This document shows, piece after piece, positions 44,696 through 55,005 of a stretch of DNA of 64,000 nucleotides. Below the pieces are notes generated by a model. The model searched no databases and was not told where the DNA came from. It was given only the letters and a program-made list of their open reading frames with translations. Numbering within the stretch: the first letter of the stretch is position 1; each line of letters starts with the position of its first letter. A program made the position numbers and the translations under genes. The DNA comes from Paracoccaceae bacterium (GTDB lineage Bacteria > Pseudomonadota > Alphaproteobacteria > Rhodobacterales > Rhodobacteraceae): NCBI GenBank assembly GCA_016778765.1, contig JADHOV010000003.1:1-64000 (forward strand), read 5' to 3'.

Positions 44696-46237
44696 TTATT
44701 TTGCTTGGAAGTCAAAGCTGGCATTCATCGCGCGTGCAAGCGATTTCAAGCGGGCTTCGGCCACCTCACCATAAAGGCTTACGGCATCGCCTTCCAAAAC
44801 CAGCTGCAAGGCTTTGGCATCCGGGGCCCAAAATAATTTGGCGTTGGTTTCCTTTTTATTCACCCACATCATGGCGCCAAGCCGCATCGCTTTTCCCAAA
44901 ATTTCTGCCATGCGGATCTGCTCCTGAGACAATAAAGAAAACAGGTTTTCGAATTTATGGCCTTTGCGTTGATTGCGATAGCGGTGCATCAATGAAAGCC
45001 CCAAGAATACCCTTTCGGCATGTTTCAGCCCGCCCAAATTGGCCCGCGTTGCATTGTCAAAGCAGATTTCGGCGCGATAATCGGGATGGCCGCGCCAACT
45101 TACATCATGCAGATGGCAGGCGGCTTTGATCAGGCGCTTTTCTTCCTCATCCGCGGTTGGGAAAAGCGGCAAAACAAATTTGAACAACTGTAAGCCAAAG
45201 CCGGGTGCGCGCGCATCTTTCATTTCTGCGAAGGCGCAGGCTTCAATCAGCGGATCTTTTCTGCGCAGTTTTTTTGACATTTGTTCGTATAAAAGCCCCT
45301 CGCGGATACCATAGCTGGAGAGGGCAATATCGATTGGTGCAAAACTCTCAACCAGCGCATCAAGAACTTCAATCGCGTAAGGCAGCAGCGCCATGCGTGC
45401 CCCCGAGATGCCGCATTTGATCCGCAATTTCTCAGGATCCGATTGGCGTAAGAAAGCAGCGGTTTTGTGCACCGCGTCTTTATCCATTCGGTATTCATGG
45501 ATCACGTGTAACGGGTAGGCGCGGCGCTCCATGTCGATACGCGCCAGCGCGCGCCAGGATCCGCCCACCAGAAACAAGCGGTTATGTTGCGGCCCCATTT
45601 TCTCCGTTAACTTGGCCATGTTGCGGGCAATCAACTGCTGGCGTGCCGCTGCACCGCCTTGAAGCTCGCGCAGCTTCAACGGGCCAATTCTTGCGCTGAT
45701 GCGCTTGCCCACTTTGCCGTCGCCGATTTCGGCCAGCTCCATCGAGGAACCGCCCAAATCACAAATCAATCCATAGGCGCCGGGCCAGCCCAGTAACACG
45801 CCCTGTGCAGATAAGCGGGCCTCTTCTTTGCCCTTGATCACTAGGACCGCTTGACCGGTTTTCTCCTTTAGCTCTTGAACGAAAGCGGCGCCGTCTTGCG
45901 CGTCACGCACCGCCGCTGTAGCCACCGCGATCAAGCGCGGTATGCCCATGGCTTTTGCCAAATAAGTAAAGCGCAAAATCGCCGCCACCGCGCGCGTGCG
46001 GCCCTCGGGATTCAAGCACCCGGTTTCGGTAAGCCCCGCCCCCAAGGCACACATTATTTTTTCATTGTAATAATAGGCGGGCGAACGCGCAGCCCCGTCA
46101 AACACCACCAAACGCACGGAGTTTGACCCTATATCGACCACCCCCACTTTCGACAGCGCGACCAGATCGCCTTTTTTTCGCAGGCGCGAGTCAAAATTCG
46201 CCTGTTCCTCTATGGAAGGCGCATAGTTTGACACCAT
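44696..46237 (-). CDS. Ppx/GppA family phosphatase (exopolyphosphatase)
   Basis: ASKHA-fold enzyme of 513 residues from ATG at 46237 (an in-frame GTG precedes it). VGVVDIGSNSVRLVVFD is the phosphate-1 motif, LICDLGGSSMELAEI the phosphate-2 motif, and VATAAVRDAQDGAAFVQEL is typical. The C-terminal part (about 320-510) is an HD-like domain with CHLHDVSWRGHPDYRAE. Family members degrade polyphosphate or convert pppGpp to ppGpp; the layout fits the alphaproteobacterial Ppx type. Confidence 0.92.
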   Translation of the reverse strand: MVSNYAPSIEEQANFDSRLRKKGDLVALSKVGVVDIGSNSVRLVVFDGAARSPAYYYNEKIMCALGAGLTETGCLNPEGRTRAVAAILRFTYLAKAMGIPRLIAVATAAVRDAQDGAAFVQELKEKTGQAVLVIKGKEEARLSAQGVLLGWPGAYGLICDLGGSSMELAEIGDGKVGKRISARIGPLKLRELQGGAAARQQLIARNMAKLTEKMGPQHNRLFLVGGSWRALARIDMERRAYPLHVIHEYRMDKDAVHKTAAFLRQSDPEKLRIKCGISGARMALLPYAIEVLDALVESFAPIDIALSSYGIREGLLYEQMSKKLRRKDPLIEACAFAEMKDARAPGFGLQLFKFVLPLFPTADEEEKRLIKAACHLHDVSWRGHPDYRAEICFDNATRANLGGLKHAERVFLGLSLMHRYRNQRKGHKFENLFSLLSQEQIRMAEILGKAMRLGAMMWVNKKETNAKLFWAPDAKALQLVLEGDAVSLYGEVAEARLKSLARAMNASFDFQAK

Positions 46238-46297
46238 CACATGGCCCCCCGCGGGTGGTTTTTCTAACTGGCTTTATGGCGGCCATAAGGCGCAAGG

Positions 46298-46993
46298 TCA
46301 ATCGCTTGAATGGTCTGCAGAAGCTAAAATTTTACTTATCAGACTGCGCGTAACAGCCTGTTGTTTGCTCAGCGCGATACGATCAATTTGCGCCACAATC
46401 ATCTGCGCGGATTTGAACGAGCGTTCGATACGCGTGACCAGATATTGAATGGCATCGGGGCTGGGAAATAGCTGCCGGTCTGCAAAGAGTTTCACCAGAA
46501 GCGCCGCGAATAAAATATCGTCTGGAGCGTGCAATTCAGCGCTGCGGGCTCCGGCCAGTCGAGAGGCTAGATCGGGCAGTTTAATACCCCAAAAAAGCGC
46601 GTTTTCACGCCCGGTCATCAGCAACCAACCCGGCCCAGTTTTAATAAGGTTTAAGAGGTGGAATAAAGCCTCTTCGGCGGCGCGATCGCCGCTGATATTT
46701 GGAATATTTTCGACCACCAACGAGGTTTGAGAAAGCGTTGCAATCTCTTGGTTTGGCAGATCGTTGGCATTTATAATTTGGGCACCGCTGGTGGCCGCCC
46801 ATACATGCGCAAGATGGGTTTTTCCGGCGCCTTCCGGGCCGCTTAGAATATGGCAATTATTGGGCCAGGAAGGCCATTCTTCAAGCATGGACAAGGCCAG
46901 CGCATTGCTTGGGCTAATAAAGAAATCTCCGCGCTGCAAAGAGGGCCGGCTGGGAAGATCAAAGCTAAGTTGCGCAGAAAGGGGCTTGCTCAC
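46298..46993 (-). CDS. hdaA: HdaA, regulatory inactivator of DnaA
   Basis: DnaA-like AAA protein of 231 residues; start GTG at 46993, overlapping the stop of the AI-2E gene (GTGA). Residues 8-13 (QLSFDL) are a sliding-clamp binding motif, the hallmark of Hda/HdaA. SGPEGAGKTHLAHVWA is Walker A. LVVENIP replaces the usual DD/E Walker B, and the sensor region LASRLAGARSAEL is present. With the clamp it promotes ATP hydrolysis on DnaA after initiation. In alphaproteobacteria it commonly follows an AI-2E/PerM-type gene, as here. Confidence 0.92.
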   Translation of the reverse strand: MSKPLSAQLSFDLPSRPSLQRGDFFISPSNALALSMLEEWPSWPNNCHILSGPEGAGKTHLAHVWAATSGAQIINANDLPNQEIATLSQTSLVVENIPNISGDRAAEEALFHLLNLIKTGPGWLLMTGRENALFWGIKLPDLASRLAGARSAELHAPDDILFAALLVKLFADRQLFPSPDAIQYLVTRIERSFKSAQMIVAQIDRIALSKQQAVTRSLISKILASADHSSD

Positions 46994-48081
46994 GAGAGGT
47001 CACTTTTTCCTTTATAGAGGCGACTTTTTTGATATTCGCCCGTAAAAAATCGCACCAAAACGCCAACGCTTGCCGCCACGGGCAGGGCGATCAGCAAACC
47101 CACAAATCCAAATAAGCCGCCAAATATGGATAGGGCAAATAGCAGCCAAACCGGGTGTAGCCCGATTGACGTGCCAACCAGTTTAGGGGTCAGAAAATTG
47201 CCCTCAATGATTTGGCCGGATATAAATATTCCCGCAACAAACCAAAGCTTTGACCAGTCTCCCCAGAATTCAAAAACCCCAAAGCCAAGCGCCAACCCGC
47301 CCCCGATAATGGCGCCGAGATAGGGGATAAAGGTAACCAAGCCAGCGAAAGCGCCAATCGCCAATCCAAAATCCAAACCGATGGCCCATAGGCCAAGCGC
47401 GTAATAACTGCCTAAAATAAGGCTCACCGAGCCCATACCGCGGATAAAGGCGGCCAATGTCCGGTCGATTTCACTTGCCAGCATGCAAATGGTGTCTTCA
47501 TGATCGCGGGGGAGCAACCCTTTCAAATGCGCGATCATACGATCCCAATCGAGCAGCATGTAAACAGCCACCACGGGCACCACCAAAAACAGCACGGCCA
47601 AGTTGATCAAAGAAGCCGCTGAAGAGACCAATGCGCCAAACATTTGCTTTGCAAAACCATCCAGAAATTGTGTGGCGCGCTCGCTGATAAAAGCGCTTAT
47701 CTTTTGAAATAAGGCGCGCAGATCAAGGTTTTCTCCAATCGCAGCAGGCAGGTTCGATTTAAGCTGCGCTTCGATTTCGATAATTTTTTCTTGCGAGAAT
47801 GAAAAATTGTTCAATGCGCTGAGCTGTCCGATCAGCGTTGTTGTGATGAAGAGCACAACGGGCAAAAGAATAACCAGGCTGGCCAGCGTGATCGTCAGTA
47901 CGGCCAGGCTGCGCGGCAAGCCCCAGCGTTCAAGCATATCCGCCGCAGGATCCAGAAAATAGGCAATTGCGATCCCGATTAAGAAGGGTAAGAGCATATC
48001 CCCCAGCACCCACAACACCACTCCGCTGATTGCCGCTGCGGCGCCCCAATATGTCAATTGAACCCTGTTGGCTAAGGCCAT
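46990..48081 (-). CDS. AI-2E family transporter (PerM/YdiK type)
   Basis: Membrane protein of 363 residues with about eight hydrophobic helices: two pairs at the N-terminus (to about residue 90), a long soluble/amphipathic section (about 90-150), and the rest after 155. PYLGAIIGGGLAL and LTPKLVGTSIGLHPVWLLFALSIFGGLFGFVGLLIALPVAA are the family signature. Despite the name, most members are of unknown transport function. It is translationally coupled to hdaA. Confidence 0.92.
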   Translation of the reverse strand: MALANRVQLTYWGAAAAISGVVLWVLGDMLLPFLIGIAIAYFLDPAADMLERWGLPRSLAVLTITLASLVILLPVVLFITTTLIGQLSALNNFSFSQEKIIEIEAQLKSNLPAAIGENLDLRALFQKISAFISERATQFLDGFAKQMFGALVSSAASLINLAVLFLVVPVVAVYMLLDWDRMIAHLKGLLPRDHEDTICMLASEIDRTLAAFIRGMGSVSLILGSYYALGLWAIGLDFGLAIGAFAGLVTFIPYLGAIIGGGLALGFGVFEFWGDWSKLWFVAGIFISGQIIEGNFLTPKLVGTSIGLHPVWLLFALSIFGGLFGFVGLLIALPVAASVGVLVRFFTGEYQKSRLYKGKSDLS

Positions 48082-48212
48082 TTACGCCCCCGTCTTATCT
48101 GTGCTTACAGTGCTCTAAGGCAGGTTTAACTGCAAGTCTAGCGGCAATAAATGGCGTTTTTATGTTGCCCAACCATCTGCCAGTCGCAAGTTTTTCCTTC
48201 GATTTTGCGCCT

Positions 48213-48578
48213 CTAAGCCCGATAAACAGCCTGTGGGTTTGACCCCGCATAGAGATTTACGCGCTTACAAGCTTCGTTGGCCCCTTGGATTTTTGCGCTG
48301 CTGTTCTCGGTTTCGCCATTGGAAATGGCCGCTGCTCGCGACCCTGCGCTTATTTTTTCCTGAAACTGTTTTCGGGCCGTTAAATCTAAAGGCGCACCAT
48401 CGGGCTGCGCAATGCCATTTTCGTTTTGAGCTGGGTCGAAAGAGGCGCGGCGGTGCAGGTTTTGGGCGCGTGCGGCAGCGCGCTCAAAGTTGCGCAGCAA
48501 TCGGGCAATCTGTTTTGCGCATCGGGTCTCAGCGCTGCCCAAGGCCTGAGCTTCAAAAGCCTTTACTGCGGGGCTCAC
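48213..48578 (-). CDS. Small helical protein coupled to the RACo-like gene (121 aa)
   Basis: Protein of 121 residues with no recognised domain. The start GTG at 48578 overlaps the RACo-like stop (GTGA), strong evidence for translational coupling. Residues 1-45 are predicted helical (MSPAVKAFEAQALGSAETRCAK...IARLLRNFERAAARAQNLHRRA) and the remainder is polar and low in complexity. A longer frame on the opposite strand (48233-48913) is judged a shadow of this gene and the RACo-like gene. Function unknown; an accessory role in corrinoid activation is possible from position only. Confidence 0.6.
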   Translation of the reverse strand: MSPAVKAFEAQALGSAETRCAKQIARLLRNFERAAARAQNLHRRASFDPAQNENGIAQPDGAPLDLTARKQFQEKISAGSRAAAISNGETENSSAKIQGANEACKRVNLYAGSNPQAVYRA

Positions 48579-50623
48579 AGGGCAGGTTTGCGCGCCCGCC
48601 GCCTGCGCCCGCCTTGGCCTTCGCCACTGCCCGCGTTGAACGAGACTTTGGGCAAGTCGACCACCGCGTTGAGTTCGGGAAAGGGATCGGTTTTGTGGGG
48701 AATGGCGTTCGCGGCAACGAAATGGTCTTGAAACTTCGGTTCAATCGCGGTTTCCACTTTGGTGATCTTGCGCACCGTTGCTTCGATTTTTCTACGGGCG
48801 GAAAGATTACTCAATGCGATGCGAGCTCCGGTTCCAGCCGCATTGCCAGCCGAAAATACTTTCTCGAGTGGTACATCGGGTATCATGCCCAACACCATCG
48901 CATGCTTGCTTGAAATATGCGCTCCAAACGCACCGGCCAAAACCACACGATCTACCTTTTCAACCCCCATTTCATCCATCAATAAGCGAGCACCGGCGTA
49001 AAGCGCCGATTTGGCCAGCTGGATGGCGCGAATATCGCCTTGCGTCACGCTGATTACCGGCCCATCCTCGGCGCTGCCGTCAAAAATCACGTAGGAATGC
49101 GTGCGCCCTTCCGGTACCATTCGGGGGGTTTGCGTTGCCTCGGCCGAGCCAAGCAAGCCGCTTTCATCCAGCAAGCCTGCCAAACGCAATTCAGCAACCG
49201 CTTCGATGATACCTGACCCGCAAATTCCGGTAATGCCGCTGGGGTTTTGTTCGGCAAAGCCGGGATCATCCGACCAAAGATCACAGCCAATCACGCGAAA
49301 CCGCGGATCTTTCGTGATCGGATCAATTTCAATTTTTTCGATCGCGCCGGGGGCCGCGCGCTGCCCCGCGCTGATTTGTGCCCCTTCAAAGGCGGGCCCG
49401 GTGGGGGACGAACAGGCCAAAACCCGCTGCTGATTTCCCAGAAGAATTTCGGCGTTTGTTCCAACATCGACGATCAGAACCAGATCCTCTGAATTTCCCG
49501 GTTCTTCCGACAAAGCCACCGCTGCAGCATCCGCCCCAACATGCCCCGCAATGCAGGGCAATATGTAACAGCGCGCGGCCGGATTGAGCGCGGTGAGATC
49601 TAAATCAGCGGCTCTTAGGCTGAGCGAGTCTGATGTTGCCAATGCAAACGGTGCTTGGCCCAATTCCACAGGGTCAATTCCCAAAAGCAAATGATGCATG
49701 ACCGGGTTGCATACGACGACAACTTCTAACAGCTGGGCCTTGCTGCAGCCTATCTGTTTTGCCAAATCATCGGCCAATCCATTGATCGCCTCGCGCACGG
49801 CCAGGGTCATTTCTTGATCACCGCCAGAATTCATCATGGCATAGCTCACCCGGCTCATCAGGTCTTCGCCAAAACGAATTTGCGGATTCATAACGCCCGA
49901 ACTGGCCAATACTGCGCCCGTTTGTAAATCGGTGAGATGCGCCGCAACCGTGGTTGACCCTAGATCAATGGCCAAGCCAAATATACCGTCTTCGTGCAGC
50001 CCGGGCCAGACCTGAAGAACCTGCGCTTTGGGGCTTTTATGATCCTGATAAAGGGCCACGGTCACCTGCCAATTGCCTTTGCGCAACGCCGGCTGAAGCT
50101 GTTGCAGAACCGCCAGCTCCATCTCTATGCCGGCGATACTCCATTGCGCGTGAAGCGCCCGTTCCAGCCGTTCAAGATCGCCCGTAGGCTCATGCATGTC
50201 GGGTGCCTCAACCTCAACAAAATATAATTTGGTTGCCGGCTCCATCTCGATTGCGCGATCGCTTGCGGCTTTTCGCACCACTTGTTTATGCACTTGGCTT
50301 TCGGGGGGGACATCAATCACGATATCGCTCTGGATTTGGGCTTGGCACCCCAAACGCCGGCCGGGTTTAAGCCCGCGTTTCTCTTGATAGCGTTGTTCAA
50401 CGGCATTCCACTCTGACAGCGCAGTATCTGCCACGCTCACGCCATGTTTGGGAAATTCACCATAGGCGGGTGAAATTTGGCACTTGCTGCAAATGCCACG
50501 GGCACCGCAAACGCTGTCGAGATCCACGCCCAATGCGCGCGCTGCGCTTAGAACGGGCGTTCCTTTGGGAAATGTGCCACGTTTTCCAGAGGGGGTGAAA
50601 ACAACAAGAGGGTCTTTGGTCAT
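48575..50623 (-). CDS. RACo-like corrinoid activation/regeneration protein (ferredoxin + ASKHA, DUF4445)
   Basis: Protein of 682 residues. Residues 1-98 are a plant-type [2Fe-2S] ferredoxin domain with Cys39, Cys45, Cys48 and Cys93. A linker follows (about 130-210). From about 215 an ASKHA ATPase domain begins (FGLAIDLGSTTVAAHLTDLQTGAVLAS ... VGTNAEILLG ... GICGSGIIEAVAEL), matching DUF4445/RamA-RACo proteins. These use ATP to drive electrons uphill and return inactive Co(II) corrinoid to Co(I) in methyltransferase systems. The tail (about 665-682) is basic, GGRRRRARKPAL. An MttB-family gene lies 12.5 kb away, so a joint pathway is plausible. Confidence 0.88.
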   Translation of the reverse strand: MTKDPLVVFTPSGKRGTFPKGTPVLSAARALGVDLDSVCGARGICSKCQISPAYGEFPKHGVSVADTALSEWNAVEQRYQEKRGLKPGRRLGCQAQIQSDIVIDVPPESQVHKQVVRKAASDRAIEMEPATKLYFVEVEAPDMHEPTGDLERLERALHAQWSIAGIEMELAVLQQLQPALRKGNWQVTVALYQDHKSPKAQVLQVWPGLHEDGIFGLAIDLGSTTVAAHLTDLQTGAVLASSGVMNPQIRFGEDLMSRVSYAMMNSGGDQEMTLAVREAINGLADDLAKQIGCSKAQLLEVVVVCNPVMHHLLLGIDPVELGQAPFALATSDSLSLRAADLDLTALNPAARCYILPCIAGHVGADAAAVALSEEPGNSEDLVLIVDVGTNAEILLGNQQRVLACSSPTGPAFEGAQISAGQRAAPGAIEKIEIDPITKDPRFRVIGCDLWSDDPGFAEQNPSGITGICGSGIIEAVAELRLAGLLDESGLLGSAEATQTPRMVPEGRTHSYVIFDGSAEDGPVISVTQGDIRAIQLAKSALYAGARLLMDEMGVEKVDRVVLAGAFGAHISSKHAMVLGMIPDVPLEKVFSAGNAAGTGARIALSNLSARRKIEATVRKITKVETAIEPKFQDHFVAANAIPHKTDPFPELNAVVDLPKVSFNAGSGEGQGGRRRRARKPAL

Positions 50624-50722
50624 TCAAACGGGCCTATTCAAACAGTTCAGAATTTGACTCGACGCTATCGCGATTTGCGCTCAGAAAATCGGCCGCAAAC
50701 GTCATTAAAATGGTTTTGCGCG

Positions 50723-51691
50723 TCATAGGGCTGCGGCGCTTTGACGGGCATCAAAAATAAACCCAAGCAGATTTAGCAGCAGTTGCGCCGCCAAGATACT
50801 GGTGGATCCGCTGGGATCGTAATCAGGGGCAACTTCGACCAGATCAATGCCGATAATTCGATGCGTCTTGCTGACTTCTTGCAGCACTTCTAGCACCTCA
50901 TAATAGAGAAAGCCGCCATGGCTGGGGGTGCCGGTTCCCGAGGCGATCGAGGGGCAAAATGCATCAATATCGATGGTAATATAAAGCGCCGTCGCCTTTG
51001 GCAGCCGTTCGGCGAGGGGGGCTGGGCCCAAAGCCCGCGCTTGACGCACCGATATGATATCTGATCCCATCGCCTGCGCCGCCTCATAGCCTTCTTTGGC
51101 GGTTGAGCTGACATTGCGAATGCCCAGTTGGGTTAGGCCGGTCACGTAGGGTTTCTCAGCGGCGCGGCGCATCGGGTTGCCGTGGCCGAAGCGCACGCCG
51201 TGGCGTTCATCGACAAAGTCGAGATGCGCATCAATCTGCAGGATATGAAAATCGCCCTGATCGTCAAACGCGTTGATACACGGAATATTGACCGAATGGT
51301 CCCCGCCAATGGTGACGGGCAAGGCATTTGCTGCAAGTGCTGCGCGGACGCCCTTTTCGATATTGGCATGGCTTTTTTGCGTATCGGTATGGATAATATC
51401 CGCATCGCCCATATCGACCATGCGCACAGATCCCGGCAAATAGACGCGATTGTCTTCGTGATCATAGGCTCCGGCATGCCCGAAACTGAACAAGGTTGAT
51501 GCTTCGCGCACGCCGCGTGGCCCGAAGCGCGCGCCAGAACGCCATTGCGTGCCGGCATCAAACGGCGCGCCCAAAATTGCAATATCTGCCTCAAGATTGC
51601 TCCAATCGGGCTGATATGGACGCTTTCCAAAGGTGGAAATGCCAACAAATGGAAGATCCAAGCGCCCGCTTTCATAGCCATGTGTGCTCAT
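50723..51691 (-). CDS. Agmatinase-family ureohydrolase
   Basis: Binuclear manganese hydrolase of 322 residues in the arginase/agmatinase family. Metal-binding motifs: TIGGDHSVN, LQIDAHLDFVDE, and ITIDIDAFCPSIASGTGTP. GAPFDAGTQWRSGARFGPRGVREAS is the family N-terminal block. The name agmatinase (agmatine to putrescine and urea) is the usual annotation, but relatives act on guanidinobutyrate, guanidinopropionate or formiminoglutamate. The specific substrate is therefore not certain. It is divergent from guaB and 100 bp upstream of the RACo-like gene on the same strand. Confidence 0.88.
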   Translation of the reverse strand: MSTHGYESGRLDLPFVGISTFGKRPYQPDWSNLEADIAILGAPFDAGTQWRSGARFGPRGVREASTLFSFGHAGAYDHEDNRVYLPGSVRMVDMGDADIIHTDTQKSHANIEKGVRAALAANALPVTIGGDHSVNIPCINAFDDQGDFHILQIDAHLDFVDERHGVRFGHGNPMRRAAEKPYVTGLTQLGIRNVSSTAKEGYEAAQAMGSDIISVRQARALGPAPLAERLPKATALYITIDIDAFCPSIASGTGTPSHGGFLYYEVLEVLQEVSKTHRIIGIDLVEVAPDYDPSGSTSILAAQLLLNLLGFIFDARQSAAAL

Positions 51692-51878
51692 GTTGGTTCC
51701 TTATGGTGTCAAGGCGCGCCTTTGGCTGGTATGCGCGCTTCCTCTGCGCCTCGTTGCTAGAGGGTTTTTGCACGAAATTAAACATCATAATCTTTTCGGT
51801 TTGAAACTTCTCTAGAAAGCCTCTTTCCTTTTCGGCCGGATCATGGAATAGCAACCTGTCAAACGATACCTGCAATAA

Positions 51879-53339
<1,461 letters not shown>

Positions 53340-53345
53340 TTAAAA

Positions 53346-54509
53346 ATGACTCCCGCTGCTCGCGTTCAGGCCGCAATTACCCTGCTTGATTTGATCTTGT
53401 CCGGGGAGAGCGCTGAAAAAACTTTGACCCGCTGGGGCCGTCAAAACCGCTATGCAGGCTCAAAGGATCGCGCGGCAATTCGTGATTGGGTGTATGATGC
53501 TTTGCGCTGCCGGCGCTCTTACGCGGCTTTGGGCGGAGCGGAGACGGGCCGCGCGCTCTTGATCGCAGCCTTGCGACGGCAGAATTTGGATTCGCAGGAT
53601 TATTTCACGGCAGAAGGCTATGCACCATCGCCGTTAGCGCCCGAAGAGGGCAAGGCCAAGGCGCATATTTCCGCGGCTGAGCAAGCCGATTTGCCGGATT
53701 GGTTATGGCCTATCTGGCAGCAGGATCTTGGGGAAGACGCCGCCCCGGTGGCGGAAAATTTGCGCGCGCGTGCGCCCGTGTTTTTGCGGGTGAACCTGGC
53801 CCTAACCACCCGTGATGCTGCTGCAGAGGCTTTGCGGAAAGAGAAGATTTTTACCGCTCAACACGCCTTTGTTGAAACCGCGCTGCAGGTGTTAGAGGGC
53901 GCGCGCAAAATCAAAACCTCGCGGGCTTATGAAGCCGGTTTGGTAGAGTTGCAGGACGCGTCTAGCCAGGCGAGCATCACGGTGCTGCCGCGCGAAACCC
54001 CGGGCCCTGTGCTGGATTATTGCGCGGGAGGAGGCGGTAAAACGCTGGCCTTGGCCGCGTGGTTGAAACAACCAATTTTCGCCTTTGATAGTGCAGGTGA
54101 GCGCATGCGCGATCTGCCAAACCGGGCAGCGCGCGCGCAAGCTGAGGTGGTGCTGCTCGATCAGCCGCCAATTGCAGATGGCCCCGCTCAGAGGCTTGTT
54201 TTTTGCGATATGCCCTGTTCTGGTAGCGGGGTCTGGCGCCGTGATCCCTCTGGGAAATGGACGTTAACGGCAGCGCGTCTGCGCGATTTACAAAACCTGC
54301 AAAGCGAAATTTTAGCGCAAGCCAGTGCTTTGGTGGCATCGGGTGGTTTGCTGCTTTATGCGACATGTTCCGTATTAAAACGCGAAAACAGCCATCAAAT
54401 TGATTGTTTTATAGCAGAGAATCCGTCTTGGTCTTGCCGGGATTCGAAGCAATTTCTTCCGTCAAATCATGGCGATGGTTTCTATTACGCCGTATTAAAG
54501 AAAGATTGA
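53346..54509 (+). CDS. RsmB-type rRNA (cytosine-C5)-methyltransferase
   Basis: SAM-dependent methyltransferase of 387 residues. The N-terminal third (about 1-130) resembles the NusB-like/RsmB RNA-binding part. VLDYCAGGGGKTLALAAWLK is the SAM motif I. CDMPCSGSGVWRRDP carries the Pro-Cys of motif IV and YATCSVLKRENSHQI the catalytic Thr-Cys of motif VI. The protein is shorter than E. coli RsmB (429 aa), as usual in this lineage. It follows guaB by 6 bp. Confidence 0.9.
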   Translation: MTPAARVQAAITLLDLILSGESAEKTLTRWGRQNRYAGSKDRAAIRDWVYDALRCRRSYAALGGAETGRALLIAALRRQNLDSQDYFTAEGYAPSPLAPEEGKAKAHISAAEQADLPDWLWPIWQQDLGEDAAPVAENLRARAPVFLRVNLALTTRDAAAEALRKEKIFTAQHAFVETALQVLEGARKIKTSRAYEAGLVELQDASSQASITVLPRETPGPVLDYCAGGGGKTLALAAWLKQPIFAFDSAGERMRDLPNRAARAQAEVVLLDQPPIADGPAQRLVFCDMPCSGSGVWRRDPSGKWTLTAARLRDLQNLQSEILAQASALVASGGLLLYATCSVLKRENSHQIDCFIAENPSWSCRDSKQFLPSNHGDGFYYAVLKKD

Positions 54510-55005
54510 TTTGTACGCAGTGCCAGATCTCGGCTATGGTCTTTACATAAATTAAAGATATTTCTGCCATCTTAAAATATGGCGTCACCGGTATTTTTAT
54601 CGCCCAGTTGGTATTTTGGGGCAAAAATGTATGAGCTGACATTTGCGCTATTCGTGCCGTCCTATGGTGCGCAAGACAGAACCCGCCCCGCTCAGGGAGG
54701 GTGGGATATGCGCCCGCCTCTATTCAGGGTCCGCCTCTGCGAATCTTCGGCCTTTTGGGTAAGCTTGGCCTCTTTTTTTGCTGCGTTAAAAAGCCTCCAT
54801 CCAGGCAAGCCGCAAATCGACAGTCGCATCCCATGTTTGAACGCGCGCAACCCATGGGGCCAAAGTTGTCCGACAGCAGATTTTACCAGGCCTCATAGTT
54901 GCTTTGAGCATCGGCATGAAACGGGCTTTGTGGTTCTGATTTTGCACGCTGCAATGCGAGGGTGGCAAAACCAATTTCATTTTCAGGATGTAAGCGATTT
55001 TTAAA
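54510..55005. other. Unexplained spacer before cckA, with possible small RNA
   Basis: About 500 bp without a credible gene; the longest frames look random. The part 54665-54785 is G+C-rich and able to fold (AACCCGCCCC, GGGAGGG and GGTGGG/CCCGCC pairings). It ends in GGCC-12-GGCC followed by a T-run (about 54748-54780), like a terminator. A -35/-10-like pair (TTGGTA, 16 bp, TATGAG) precedes it. A small RNA is possible but unproven. Confidence 0.35.

Noticed and set aside
48233..48913. 226-codon open frame on the plus strand
   Set aside because: It lies antisense to the coupled RACo-like and 121-aa genes, its composition is that of a reversed high-G+C gene, and it has no recognisable domain.
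54579..55004. 141-codon open frame before cckA that might be a frameshifted CckA N-terminus
   Set aside because: It shows only short hydrophobic patches, no two-helix anchor pattern, and ends before cckA in a different frame. Without relatives I cannot claim a frameshift.
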